Program-made: the position numbers and the translations under genes
Shown here: positions 36,404-44,802 of the stretch, one piece after another
Layout: each line of letters opens with the position of its first letter
How positions within the stretch are numbered: position 1 is the first letter of the stretch
NCBI GenBank assembly: GCA_905339155.1
Contig: CAJPFJ010000015.1
Span: 1 to 64,000 of the forward strand
Direction of reading: 5' to 3'
From: Methanosarcinales archaeon
Lineage (GTDB): Archaea; Halobacteriota; Methanosarcinia; Methanosarcinales; Methanoperedenaceae
DNA length: 64,000 bases
Notes under the pieces: generated by a model
Databases searched by the model: none
What the model was told of the DNA's origin: nothing
Seen by the model: only the letters and a program-made list of their open reading frames with translations

Positions 36404-37153
36404 ATGGTTATTATGCCGAAGGATATTACTGCTGAATTAAGAACTGCCCTATATGGCAGGAGCAGTGTTTTTATGGGCTCTATAGAGGCACCCACTGAGC
36501 GCATTGTATACCATATCATGTATGAAACGATCCGCGATGGAAAAACCGTTATATGGATATGCCTGAGGGATACGCCAAATACAATATTTTCCAAGTTCTC
36601 CTCTTATGAGCTGGCAGTATCGATTGAGAATGTGTGGTTTGTGGATGCTACTATCACTGAAGACAAAACAAAAGCACACCAGGCCTCCCGATGCAATCCA
36701 TTGGACTATACATGCATAATCATGGAGGTGGTTAAATTGCTTAAAAAATATCCCACATCCCTGGTTATGCTTGACAACATCGGCATTCTGGCGGCGCTTG
36801 ATCGTCTGGATGCCATTGTGCGTCCTCTGAAATACCTGGATACAATAATACGGGCCGAAGGAGGGGGTTTTGTGACAATGCTGGTAAATAAAGCATTACC
36901 GGGAAGCGTTGAATCTGACCTTCTTGGACTTATCGATGTGATCATCAGGGTTGATGAAAAGAAAATCCATGCACAGGTGGGAAGCAAAGAATTGAGCATT
37001 CCGTTTTGCTTCACAGGCAGCGAGCTGATCCTCGGCAGCGTTGATGCGGATAAAGATTTACAGGAATTATTCAGTCTTACTCCTGAAGAAAAGAAAAAAC
37101 TGGAACTGGAAGTAGAGGAGAAAGCGCATCTTTACGGGGGACCAATCGGTTGA
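36404..37153 (+). CDS. RecA/KaiC-fold protein lacking a Walker A motif
   Basis: 249 residues. The pattern of strands (TVIWICLRDTPNTIF, SLVMLDNIGILAALD, GGFVTMLVNKALPG) suits the RecA/KaiC fold seen in archaeal RAD55-like proteins. The nucleotide loop is absent: where GxxGxGKT is expected there is FMGSIEAPTERIVYHI. It is therefore probably a non-catalytic relative, perhaps a signalling or regulatory partner. Its 3' end overlaps by 22 bases the end of a convergent MinD-like gene, and a winged-helix gene lies beyond, so the three may form a functional neighbourhood. Assignment to a named family is not secure. Confidence 0.6.
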   Translation: MVIMPKDITAELRTALYGRSSVFMGSIEAPTERIVYHIMYETIRDGKTVIWICLRDTPNTIFSKFSSYELAVSIENVWFVDATITEDKTKAHQASRCNPLDYTCIIMEVVKLLKKYPTSLVMLDNIGILAALDRLDAIVRPLKYLDTIIRAEGGGFVTMLVNKALPGSVESDLLGLIDVIIRVDEKKIHAQVGSKELSIPFCFTGSELILGSVDADKDLQELFSLTPEEKKKLELEVEEKAHLYGGPIG

Positions 37154-37881
37154 TTGATCCTTTCCCAGAGTTGTACGATCTGTTTACTGTATTCCGAACT
37201 GGGATAAGCATGCACCATGATCTTTCTTGACCATGCGCCAGCCATCGCTTCATCATACAGTATAACTCCGATAGGTTCAAGACCCATTTTTCTGCTTAGC
37301 TCTTCCAGTGTTTCTTTTGAAGCTTCATACTTATTTTTAGGAAGCTTGTTGAACAAGATACGTGGCCTGGATTTCAAACGCCGGGCAACCCCTGAAACAA
37401 CATAAGTTCCCCGTATATCCTGTTTATCCAGTGTACATACTACAATGCTGATTTGCGTAATACCCATGATAAGAAGGCTTGACCTGTTAAGTCCGGGACT
37501 GCAATCAAATATAATGTGGTCTGGATTATGCAAGGATTGGAAATCCCGTAGTAACGCCTGTAGCTTTTCTTTTGCCTCTGCAGGGTCTTTAGAGAAGGTG
37601 ACAATATCTTCCTCGGTGGCATAGGATGGGATGATATAAAGCTCTCTCTCCCCTCTCTTGTACACGATATCTTCAAGAGCTGCCCTGTCCTGCAGGTAAT
37701 CTACTAACGTCTTTTTGGTCTTCAGGCTAAAAAGTGCATGAATGCCGGGGCCTGAAAAATCAGTGTCTACCAGTCCGACTTTATAACCCTTACTGGCAAG
37801 ATAGCAGGCAAGGTTTCCCGATATATTTGTCTTGCCTGTTCCGCCTTTATAAGAATGAAAGCTTATCCACATTTCTTGCAC
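37132..37881 (-). CDS. MinD/ParA-like ATPase
   Basis: 249 residues. The deviant Walker A SYKGGTGKTNISGNLA, the switch segment GLVDTDFSGPGIHALF and Walker B HIIFDCSPGLNRSS are those of the ParA/MinD/MRP group. RILFNKLPKNKYEASK is the base-recognition area. There is no C-terminal amphipathic membrane helix of true MinD, so positioning or partition of a soluble cargo is more likely, or a regulatory role. It lies 29 bases after a winged-helix/coiled-coil regulator on the same strand, which may be its ParB-like or signalling partner. The 3' end overlaps the convergent RecA-fold gene. Confidence 0.88.
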   Translation of the reverse strand: MQEMWISFHSYKGGTGKTNISGNLACYLASKGYKVGLVDTDFSGPGIHALFSLKTKKTLVDYLQDRAALEDIVYKRGERELYIIPSYATEEDIVTFSKDPAEAKEKLQALLRDFQSLHNPDHIIFDCSPGLNRSSLLIMGITQISIVVCTLDKQDIRGTYVVSGVARRLKSRPRILFNKLPKNKYEASKETLEELSRKMGLEPIGVILYDEAMAGAWSRKIMVHAYPSSEYSKQIVQLWERINQPIGPP

Positions 37882-37910
37882 CTTAAATAAATAATTCTAT
37901 GCATAATATC

Positions 37911-38315
37911 TTAACCCAGTATCTCTTCAAGTTTCTTATCCAGTTCATCTATTGATCCTATAATTCCAGGTGACTCTTCCTCTTTCTTTTTTCGTGATGA
38001 ATAGTATATTTTTTTCCCGACCCTTTCTCGTTTTAACCATCCCGCCCTGACAAGTTCGTTAAGGTATTTGTTCTCAATTGACCTGTGCCGGCCTGTTCGT
38101 ACGCACACTTCGTCCGCAGTGGCTTTTGACAATTCTGATACCGCAAAAAGGGATTTTCTTAAACTGTCAGGAATTGTGAGGTATAAGGCGACCTGGTCTT
38201 CTACAACCGGGTGAAGGCGCGATTCGATCTCCCCTATCCTGCGCTCCAGCGACTGAAGCCTTTTCTCAAAGACTTTCATATTATCATTTGAGTCCGTTTC
38301 GATATTTGAATTCAT
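37911..38315 (-). CDS. Winged-helix regulator with N-terminal coiled coil
   Basis: 134 residues. A coiled coil covers about 13-40 (MKVFEKRLQSLERRIGEIES). The winged helix covers about 50-108 (SLRKSLFAVSELSKATADEV, RTGRHRSIENKYLNELVRAG, wing LKRERVGKKIYYSS). A charged tail (KKKEEESP...IDELDKKLEEI) ends the protein. It precedes the MinD-like gene by 29 bases on the same strand. Its own upstream region holds a perfect TTGCACAC-N9-GTGTGCAA palindrome just downstream of a TATA box, so autoregulation is likely. The family looks MarR/ArsR-like; the ligand is unknown. Confidence 0.8.
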   Translation of the reverse strand: MNSNIETDSNDNMKVFEKRLQSLERRIGEIESRLHPVVEDQVALYLTIPDSLRKSLFAVSELSKATADEVCVRTGRHRSIENKYLNELVRAGWLKRERVGKKIYYSSRKKKEEESPGIIGSIDELDKKLEEILG

Positions 38316-38604
38316 TTTATTTCCGGTTCACATATGCAAGTCGCAGAATTTAGAATTCAATGAGCAACCTTTGCACACTATAATAATGTGTGCAAGCACT
38401 ATATATATCTAATCAATGTGTTGCGAAAACAAATCAAAATGTATATGTAACTGTTATTTTTTTGCACAACATTTAAGTAATAGCACAGACATATTATGTA
38501 ATTGTGAGGAAGTTGCACAATAACGCCTCTTCATCCACCCTCTATGCTGCAACTTTCCTCAATTTCATTATAAAAGCTATATCCCATGAAACAAATATAA
38601 CTTC
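38316..38604 (-). promoter_or_regulatory. Regulator promoter with TTGCACAC palindrome and extra half-sites
   Basis: TTGCACAC (38371-38378) and GTGTGCAA (38388-38395) form a perfect inverted repeat with nine bases between. A TATA run (TATATATA, 38400-38407) lies just upstream of it on the minus strand. Two more TTGCACAA copies at 38462-38469 and 38513-38520 are 51 bases apart. A separate inverted repeat CCATGAA...TTCATGG (38584-38608) spans the mqnB start codon. Confidence 0.6.
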
Positions 38605-39312
38605 ATGGTAAAATTTGCTCTTATCGCACCTACTCCCATAGAATCGATAGATTTGAGATGCCAGATCAAACCTTCGCCTTATGAAGAACAGGGAGTTATT
38701 TCGAATTGTTATTTACACGGGAATCCTGTTATTTTTTCCCATTGCGGTATAGGCAAGGTGAATGCTGCGCACTCTACAACCCTTATCCTTGAAAATAATG
38801 AAATAGATTTCCTGGTACTTTTTGGTATTGCCGGCGCTTATTCGAATGCCGATGTCGGGGATGTAGTAGTTGCACAGAGTGAAAATTATGGTGAGGAAGG
38901 AGTAATGACCACTAAGGGATGGAAATCCATGGATTTCACAGGTTTTGCTCTATTGAAAACTGAGGTTGAATATTTCAATTCTTTCCCCATGGACAGGAAA
39001 TTATTGCATCTTGCAATAAATGTTTCAAAAGACATCGGATTAAACACGCATGCAGGTCATTTCATAACAGTATCGCAGTGTTCTGGCACACTCATTAGTG
39101 GTGAAATCATGCAAAAGCGTTTTACTGGTTTATGTGAAAACATGGAAGGTGCAGCTGTCGCCCATATTTGTGCCATCTACGGGGTCCCGATGATCGAGAT
39201 CAGGGGAATAAGTAATTTAATTGGGGACAGGGATATGAAAAAATGGAACATACCCCTTGCAGTATCGAATTGTAATAAGGCAGTAAGTGAACTGGTCAGG
39301 GGTCTGGAATGA
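38605..39312 (+). CDS. mqnB: Futalosine hydrolase
   Basis: 235 residues of the nucleoside phosphorylase/MTA nucleosidase fold: GNPVIFSHCGIGKVNAAHST, FLVLFGIAGAYSNADVGDVV and CENMEGAAVAHICAIYGVPM with the catalytic Glu-Met-Glu region, ending in ISNLIGDRDMKKWNI. MqnB removes the base from futalosine to give dehypoxanthine futalosine on the way to menaquinone. Assignment over an MTA/SAH nucleosidase rests on the next gene, mqnD, whose start overlaps its stop by four bases (ATGA). Menaquinone synthesis is known in Methanoperedens and Archaeoglobus but not in Methanosarcina. A short inverted repeat around the start codon may affect initiation. Confidence 0.88.
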   Translation: MVKFALIAPTPIESIDLRCQIKPSPYEEQGVISNCYLHGNPVIFSHCGIGKVNAAHSTTLILENNEIDFLVLFGIAGAYSNADVGDVVVAQSENYGEEGVMTTKGWKSMDFTGFALLKTEVEYFNSFPMDRKLLHLAINVSKDIGLNTHAGHFITVSQCSGTLISGEIMQKRFTGLCENMEGAAVAHICAIYGVPMIEIRGISNLIGDRDMKKWNIPLAVSNCNKAVSELVRGLE

Positions 39313-40133
39313 AAATCTCTATAGGTTATTCACCATGTCCCAATGATACATTTATTTTCTATGCCCTGACACATAACAAGCTAACTTCCGATATTGAATT
39401 CAAGGAAACCTTAAAGGATGTGGAAACCCTGAATCGCCTGGCTTTGCAAAAAGTTTTTGATATAACAAAAGCCTCATTCCATGGATTTGGTTTTTTAAGG
39501 GACAAATATTGTCTCCTGCATTCGGGAAGCGCGCTCGGACGAGGTTGCGGGCCGCTGATAGTCGCCAGGAACAGAATAGATCAAGAGGAACTTATTTCGA
39601 AAAAAATTGCTATTCCCGGAAAGATGACAACTGCTTATCTGCTTCTGCAAATGTTCGCGCCAGGCGCAAAAAATATTGTACATATGCCTTTTGACAGGAT
39701 CATGAATGCGGTCAGTATGGGCAGTGTTGATGCGGGTTTGATCATCCATGAGAGCCGTTTCGTCTACCCTCAATATGATCTTGTAAAGATAATAGACCTG
39801 GGTGAATGGTGGGAAAATAAAACCGGTTTACCGATCCCACTTGGAGGAATCCTTGCACGAAGAGACCTGGGTGCAACCGTAATCAGGAACGTTGATGGGC
39901 TCATCAGGCAGAGTCTGGAATATGCATCCAGGCATCCTGAAGAAACAGTGGAATATATCAAAAAGAACGCACAAGAGCTTGATGACGAAGTGATTGAACA
40001 ACACATCAAGCTATATGTAAATGATTATACGAGGGATTTAGGGGACGGCATTGCAGCAGTAGAAAAATTGCTGGAAATTGCGGAGGAATTAAACCTGATC
40101 CCGCATTCTGAAAAAATGATTTTTGTTGATTGA
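39309..40133 (+). CDS. mqnD: 1,4-dihydroxy-6-naphthoate synthase
   Basis: 274 residues of the type 2 periplasmic-binding-like fold used by MqnA/MqnD. The signature SIGYSPCPNDTFIFYALTHN opens the protein, followed by LNRLALQKVFDITKASFHGF, GRGCGPLIVARN, SVDAGLIIHESRF and NKTGLPIPLGGILARRDLG. MqnD converts cyclic dehypoxanthine futalosine to 1,4-dihydroxy-6-naphthoate, the last ring-forming step before prenylation. It is coupled to mqnB through ATGA. mqnA, mqnC and mqnE are not in the window. The CPNDTF motif distinguishes it from MqnA. Confidence 0.94.
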   Translation: MKISIGYSPCPNDTFIFYALTHNKLTSDIEFKETLKDVETLNRLALQKVFDITKASFHGFGFLRDKYCLLHSGSALGRGCGPLIVARNRIDQEELISKKIAIPGKMTTAYLLLQMFAPGAKNIVHMPFDRIMNAVSMGSVDAGLIIHESRFVYPQYDLVKIIDLGEWWENKTGLPIPLGGILARRDLGATVIRNVDGLIRQSLEYASRHPEETVEYIKKNAQELDDEVIEQHIKLYVNDYTRDLGDGIAAVEKLLEIAEELNLIPHSEKMIFVD

Positions 40134-40181
40134 GATTATAAGTTACTGTTATAAAGGCAAAAAATAATTAGATACTTTATG

Positions 40182-40499
40182 TTACAAAAAATTCTTTATC
40201 AGATCGTCACGCGACTCTCTGTTGTTGCCATCATTTATTTTAATAATTTTCTGGGCTTTTCTTTTTGCCGGAGGACAACCTGAACATTCATAAACAAAAT
40301 GGATAAAACCTGTTTCCGGGTTCTCCACTGTATTTTTGTGTTCATATTCCGTGCTGCAATCTGAACATATTCCCACTTTTGGAACTATTTCATTGCAATG
40401 ATGGCACTTGCGGACGATAACATTGATTACTTCATTCTTTGTATTGATAGCAGATAATGAATATTCGTCATCGCATTTGATTTTTGATTCTGAAGCCAT
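40182..40499 (-). CDS. Zinc-ribbon protein, hypothetical
   Basis: 105 residues from the ATG at 40499; an upstream extension to 40613 is hydrophobic and overlaps the divergent small gene, so it is less likely. Cysteines fall in pairs: KCHHCNEIVPKVGICSDCS is a classic zinc ribbon (CxxC-N9-CxxC), and ECSGCPP gives a further pair. The C-terminus is basic (KRKAQKIIKI). A role in nucleic-acid or protein binding is plausible. It is convergent with mqnD and divergent from another small Cys-containing gene. Family not recognised. Confidence 0.6.
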   Translation of the reverse strand: MASESKIKCDDEYSLSAINTKNEVINVIVRKCHHCNEIVPKVGICSDCSTEYEHKNTVENPETGFIHFVYECSGCPPAKRKAQKIIKINDGNNRESRDDLIKNFL

Positions 40500-40605
40500 A
40501 TTCCAAATCAACTTAATAATAACAGGATATATTAAAACTTTATGGGTTTTTATCGATAATCCCAAAATCATGCAAAACAGAGCATTTATTCTTACAAAAG
40601 TTGTA

Positions 40606-40788
40606 ATGAACAAAGAGGTGAATAGTTTGACCGAATTATTTAAATCTAAAATAGATTATCTAAGCGCTATTGAAAAAGGTTGCTTGCATTGTGGGGACAA
40701 ACATCAACCGGATTGCCCTGTGGGAATGGCAAAAGCGCGAATCAACTGTACTAACGATTTATTAACCGAATTTTATAAACATAAATAA
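40606..40788 (+). CDS. Small Cys-rich protein
   Basis: About 60 residues from ATG 40606. GAGGTG at 40615-40620 is a good ribosome site for a TTG start at 40627, which would give 53 residues (MTELFKSKIDYLSAIEKGCL...). Four cysteines (CLHCGDKHQPDCPVG, then INC) could bind a metal. The gene lies 40 bases before purN on the same strand and may share its promoter. No family recognised; the motif order suggests a small iron-sulfur or zinc protein. Confidence 0.5.
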   Translation: MNKEVNSLTELFKSKIDYLSAIEKGCLHCGDKHQPDCPVGMAKARINCTNDLLTEFYKHK

Positions 40789-40828
40789 ACCAAAACCTAT
40801 TATATTCCTGAAGGTATAAGGGCATCTT

Positions 40829-41434
40829 GTGATCAAAATAGCAGTGCTTGTGTCAGGAAGAGGTTCAAATCTCCAGGCTATTATAGATAGTATTGAAAAT
40901 GGCTATCTGAAAGCTCAAATCTGTGTTGTGGTAAGCGATATTGGAGATGCTTACGCACTGGAGCGCGCCAGGAAACACGGAATAAATGCTGTTAATATAG
41001 ATCCGAATGTATTTGGATCAAAGGACTCATACGAGGAAGAAGTTCTGAAAGTTTTGAAAAACCATGATGTTCAACTCGTCCTTCTTGCCGGGTATATGAA
41101 AATCCTTGGGAAAACATTACTTGCCGCATATAAGAATCGCATACTCAACATTCATCCAGCTCTCCTTCCTGCTTTTCCCGGCCTTCATGCACAGGAACAG
41201 GCATTCAGGTATGGTGTAAAAGTTGCAGGATGCACGGTTCATTTTGTGGATGAAGAACTTGATGGTGGGCCGATAATAGTGCAAAAATGCGTGGAAGTGA
41301 AAGACGAGGACACAGCCCAGACTCTTGCAGAAAAGATACTTGAACAGGAGCACAAGATTTATCCCGAAGCTGTTAAATTGTTTGTCGAAAATAGGCTGCG
41401 TCTTGAAGGACGGAAAGTGAAAATCATAAGATAA
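40829..41434 (+). CDS. purN: Phosphoribosylglycinamide formyltransferase
   Basis: 201 residues with a GTG start at 40829. The opening [20 protein letters not shown] is the GAR phosphate-binding loop. The formyl-transfer site is intact: Asn and His in [15 protein letters not shown] and Asp in [13 protein letters not shown]. PurN uses 10-formyltetrahydrofolate to formylate GAR in purine synthesis. Its company is informative: glyA follows after 11 bases and folD overlaps next, giving a self-contained folate one-carbon module in an organism that also has the methanopterin enzyme Mtd. Confidence 0.96.
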   Translation: MIKIAVLVSGRGSNLQAIIDSIENGYLKAQICVVVSDIGDAYALERARKHGINAVNIDPNVFGSKDSYEEEVLKVLKNHDVQLVLLAGYMKILGKTLLAAYKNRILNIHPALLPAFPGLHAQEQAFRYGVKVAGCTVHFVDEELDGGPIIVQKCVEVKDEDTAQTLAEKILEQEHKIYPEAVKLFVENRLRLEGRKVKIIR

Positions 41435-41445
41435 AAGGAATAATT

Positions 41446-42681
41446 ATGCCGTTAAAAACAATTGACCCTGAAATTTATGAAGTAATGAGACATGAAATTG
41501 AAAGGCAAAGAACCAAACTGAACCTGATAGCCTCTGAAAACTATGCAAGCCGCGCAGTTTTGGAGGCGCAGGGCTCTGTAATGACAAATAAATATGCAGA
41601 AGGTTATCCCGGAAAGAGATATTATGGGGGCTGCGAGTTTGTAGACGCAGCAGAGAACCTTGCAATAGAAAGGGCAAAGAAACTATTCAGGGCAGAACAT
41701 ATAAATGTACAGCCGCATTCAGGTTCGCAGGCGAATATGGCTGTTTATTTTGCAACGCTCAAGTACGGGGATACGATAATGAGTATGGATCTATCGCACG
41801 GGGGCCATCTTTCCCATGGCAGTCCTGTGAATTTTTCAGGGAAATTATTCAAGATAGTCCCGTATGGTGTTTCAAGGCAGACAAAAACCATAGATTACGA
41901 TGAATTATCAAAAATCGCAAAAGAACACAAACCAAAAATCATCGTTGCAGGAGCAAGCGCATATCCCCGTGAACTTGATTTCAAAAGATTCAGGGAAATT
42001 GCGGATGAGGCAGGAGCGATGTTGCTTGCTGATATCGCGCATATTGCAGGATTAGTTGTCGCAGGCGAACATTGCGACCCTGTACCATATTCGGATTTTG
42101 TAACAACAACAACGCATAAGACCCTGCGGGGACCGCGCGGCGGCATGATAATGTGCAGGGAAGAATATGCAAAAGATATCGATAAGACGGTTTTCCCCGG
42201 AATCCAGGGAGGCCCTCTTATGCATGTTATAGCTGCAAAAGCAGTGGCATTTAAAGAAGCGATGAGCAAGGAATTCAATGACTACCAGAAGCAAATAGTG
42301 AAAAATGCAAAGAAGATTGCCGGTGAACTGGTGATGCGAGGCAATGAACTTGTATCTGGCGGCACGGATAACCATCTGATGCTTGTTGACCTGACGTCGC
42401 TTGGCATAACCGGCAAGGAAGCCGAAGCAAAATTGCAGGATGCCGGTATAATCCTGAATAAAAATACAATTCCTTTTGAGACAAAAAGCCCCTTCATCAC
42501 AAGCGGCATCCGCATAGGCACGCCGGCTGCAACTACGCGGGGAATGAAGGAAAAGGAAATGATAATTATTGCTGAGGCGATCGACGAGGTCATCCGGAAC
42601 ATCAATGATGCAAATAAGATCAAGGAAGCAAGGAGAAGTATTCTTGACCTTTGCAACCAGTTCCCGATCCCATACGAGTGA
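41446..42681 (+). CDS. glyA: Serine hydroxymethyltransferase
   Basis: 411 residues. PLP enzyme of the aminotransferase fold converting serine and tetrahydrofolate to glycine and methylenetetrahydrofolate. Family signatures are [40 protein letters not shown], the PLP region [12 protein letters not shown] and the Schiff-base lysine in [14 protein letters not shown]. The length matches bacterial-type enzymes. It sits between purN (11-base gap) and folD, so the methylene unit it makes can be oxidised by FolD to the formyl donor PurN needs. Confidence 0.97.
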   Translation: MPLKTIDPEIYEVMRHEIERQRTKLNLIASENYASRAVLEAQGSVMTNKYAEGYPGKRYYGGCEFVDAAENLAIERAKKLFRAEHINVQPHSGSQANMAVYFATLKYGDTIMSMDLSHGGHLSHGSPVNFSGKLFKIVPYGVSRQTKTIDYDELSKIAKEHKPKIIVAGASAYPRELDFKRFREIADEAGAMLLADIAHIAGLVVAGEHCDPVPYSDFVTTTTHKTLRGPRGGMIMCREEYAKDIDKTVFPGIQGGPLMHVIAAKAVAFKEAMSKEFNDYQKQIVKNAKKIAGELVMRGNELVSGGTDNHLMLVDLTSLGITGKEAEAKLQDAGIILNKNTIPFETKSPFITSGIRIGTPAATTRGMKEKEMIIIAEAIDEVIRNINDANKIKEARRSILDLCNQFPIPYE

Positions 42682-42689
42682 GGTCGCTG

Positions 42690-43562
42690 ATGGAACCGCT
42701 TCCCGAAGTCACAGACCCCAGAGTAATAGATGGGAGAAAAATAGCACTGGATATTGAAGCCGGAGTAAAGGAAGAAGTTGAGATTTTTGTAAAAGAGCAT
42801 GGCGTAAAGCCGGCTCTTGCTACAATTCTAGTAGGAGAACACCCCCCGTCAAAACTGTATGTAAAACTTAAACACTGGGCTGCAAAACGTGTCGGGATCA
42901 TATCCGAGGACCACAAATTTCCCCAGGAAACAAAGCAGGAAGAGATAATCTGGCTCATCGAAACTTTGAACAGGCGCCCGGAGATACACGGCATACTCGT
43001 ACAGCTGCCTTTACCCAAACATATCGATGAACGTGAAGTGATGATGAAGATATCACCAGTTAAGGATGTGGATGGTTTCAATCCGCTCAACATGGGAAAA
43101 ATGTTCATCGGGAGCGAAGGTTTTGTTCCCTGTACTCCAAAAGGGATAATAAGGGCACTTTGTGAATTCAATATCGATCCGAAAGGCATGGAGGTTGTAG
43201 TGGTCGGGCACAGCAATGTTGTGGGAAAGCCTGCTGCAATTATGCTTTTAAACCGCAATGCAACCGTGAAGATCTGTCATGTTTTTTCAAAGGATCTTAA
43301 GAGCCAGACACAAAAAGCCGATATCTTAATTGTGGCAACAGGCGTTCGGGGGCTGGTCAAAGCTGACATGGTGAAGGAAGGTGCGATCGTTTTTGATGTT
43401 GGTATAACGTGGCAGGATGAAAAGGTATACGGGGATGTGGATTTTGAAGATGTTTTGCCAAAGGTGAAATTGATCTCGCCAGTTCCGGGAGGCGTGGGTC
43501 CCATGACGATAGCCATCCTTATGGAGCATACGCTGCAGGCAGCGAAAATCCAGAGTGAATAG
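42690..43562 (+). CDS. folD: Methylene-THF dehydrogenase / methenyl-THF cyclohydrolase
   Basis: 290 residues from the ATG at 42690, nine bases after the glyA stop and preceded by GAGGTC; a longer frame from 42651 would overlap glyA. The folate site has SKLYVKLKHWAAKRVGI with the catalytic Tyr and Lys, GILVQLPLPKHI and PVKDVDGFNPLNMG. The NADP fold carries VVVGHSNVVGKPAAIMLL. The ending PVPGGVGPMTIAILMEH is diagnostic. FolD turns methylene-THF into 10-formyl-THF. It completes the purN-glyA-folD module. Confidence 0.96.
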   Translation: MEPLPEVTDPRVIDGRKIALDIEAGVKEEVEIFVKEHGVKPALATILVGEHPPSKLYVKLKHWAAKRVGIISEDHKFPQETKQEEIIWLIETLNRRPEIHGILVQLPLPKHIDEREVMMKISPVKDVDGFNPLNMGKMFIGSEGFVPCTPKGIIRALCEFNIDPKGMEVVVVGHSNVVGKPAAIMLLNRNATVKICHVFSKDLKSQTQKADILIVATGVRGLVKADMVKEGAIVFDVGITWQDEKVYGDVDFEDVLPKVKLISPVPGGVGPMTIAILMEHTLQAAKIQSE

Positions 43563-43584
43563 AATATCTATAAAAAAACAGAAG

Positions 43585-43629
43585 GGCGCAGGCACCAAGC
43601 GAGCGCCTGGCAGTCTGGATAACAGACTG
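43585..43629 (+). terminator. Two consecutive hairpins after folD
   Basis: CAGGC (43589-43593) pairs with GCCTG (43605-43609), and CAGTCTG (43611-43617) pairs perfectly with CAGACTG (43623-43629) around GATAA. They lie in the 99-base space between folD and the convergent radical SAM gene and probably end one or both transcripts. Confidence 0.5.
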
Positions 43630-43661
43630 ATATCTGGCTGATCACGTCAGGTTATCGAGGC

Positions 43662-44462
43662 TCAATCCACCAACCTGTTCATCTTACACATCACTCCCTT
43701 CTCATCACATCTCCTCCTGACCCTTTCAAAAACTGCGCTGTAATAGTCCTCACCTTTCAAAAAAATCCTCTCATAATCAGCAAGCAGCTCAGGCTTAAAT
43801 CCTTCAATAAACTCCCTCACCCTCTCCCAGACCCCCCATCTCAACCTGAGCCTGTCCATAAGCACATACTTCGGATTCACTATGGCTATGGCATCAACCA
43901 GCGCCTCAACATCAGTGATATAAGGCATCACCGGCCCCAAAAAAACCCATGTATCAATCCCATTCTTCGAAAGCTCTGAAAGTGCCATCAGTCTCTCCTC
44001 AACACTTGATGCCCCCGGTTCAAGTTTTTCCCTGACGTTCTCATCAAGCGCCGTGAGAGTCACACCCACCTCGATGTTTGAAAATCTTTTCAGCAAATCC
44101 ATATCCCTCAATACAAGTGAAGACTTTGTCTGGATACAAACCGGAAAATCATGCATTAACAATAGCTCAAGACATTGGCGCGTAATTTTATATTTCTTCT
44201 CAGCCCGCTGGTAAGGATCAGTAACCGTTCCAAGCCCCACAACGCCTTTTTTCTTTGCTCTGAGTTCTTTTGAAAGGATACGTGGCAGGTTCACTTTTGC
44301 TTCCACTAGCTCGCCCCATTTCCCTTTATCCCAGTGAATGACAGATGGGGCATAACAATAGACACAGGCATGTTCACAGCCTCTGTATGGATTAAGGGCA
44401 TAGTCAAGGCCGGGAAGTTTTGAGGTTGAAAGAGCACTTTTTATTATTTTTTCTTTTATCAT
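43662..44462 (-). CDS. Radical SAM protein, SPL-like
   Basis: 266 residues. The radical SAM cluster is CEHACVYCYAP (CxxxCxxC) at about 29-39, preceded by LPGLDYALNPYRG. The segments AKKKGVVGLGTVTDPYQRAE and ICIQTKSSLVLRD-like text match the SPL/YgbB-type Rv2578c group (COG1533), relatives of spore photoproduct lyase without proven lyase function. It has no extra iron-sulfur domain. It is transcribed alone, convergent with folD and divergent from mcm across a 340-base spacer. Substrate unknown. Confidence 0.88.
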   Translation of the reverse strand: MIKEKIIKSALSTSKLPGLDYALNPYRGCEHACVYCYAPSVIHWDKGKWGELVEAKVNLPRILSKELRAKKKGVVGLGTVTDPYQRAEKKYKITRQCLELLLMHDFPVCIQTKSSLVLRDMDLLKRFSNIEVGVTLTALDENVREKLEPGASSVEERLMALSELSKNGIDTWVFLGPVMPYITDVEALVDAIAIVNPKYVLMDRLRLRWGVWERVREFIEGFKPELLADYERIFLKGEDYYSAVFERVRRRCDEKGVMCKMNRLVD

Positions 44463-44802
44463 TTGATAACTTTGGATTTTCCATTTTATCCCTATGTTAT
44501 ATAAAATTGTTTATTTTCGCTTATAGCCGGATCGTGTATAAATCGTGTTCACAAATTTATGAACCCAAACAAATGAGCAAGGTTCGTAAACACAATAGCG
44601 CTCAATAAAATAGTTATAACCATAATCGTGTTGGCAATGATAGTAAGGAGATTGAGCGCTACATCAATATTCTTATGCTCATGTAAATAACTTGTGATAT
44701 ATTGATATATATCAGTGGTTGGCAGAAATCTTTCTTATGATGTTACATTGAAAATTTCAGTCTCGAAAGATTGAAATACCCTTCAGGCTTAAGTAGTCAA
44801 AA
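44463..44802. promoter_or_regulatory. Spacer upstream of mcm with inverted repeats
   Basis: No gene is visible. AGCGCTCAAT (44597-44606) is mirrored perfectly by ATTGAGCGCT (44651-44660) with 44 bases between. A near-palindrome GTTCACAAATTTATGAAC lies at 44543-44560. ATCGTGT occurs at 44531, 44540 and 44626. TATA-like sequence (ATATTGATATATATC) at 44699-44713 is a candidate mcm promoter. TTTCAGTC...GATTGAAA (44756-44776) is a further short inverted repeat. Confidence 0.45.

Noticed and set aside
40500-40613. Hydrophobic N-terminal extension of the zinc-ribbon protein as a membrane anchor
   Set aside because: It overlaps the divergent small gene's start region and its promoter, so the shorter start at 40499 is preferred.
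44756-44776. TTTCAGTC...GATTGAAA as a CRISPR repeat
   Set aside because: Only one copy is present and no spacers or cas genes are in the window.
44463-44802. Replication origin upstream of mcm
   Set aside because: No orc1/cdc6 gene, no recognisable origin recognition boxes and no visible AT-rich unwinding element with repeats of a known type.
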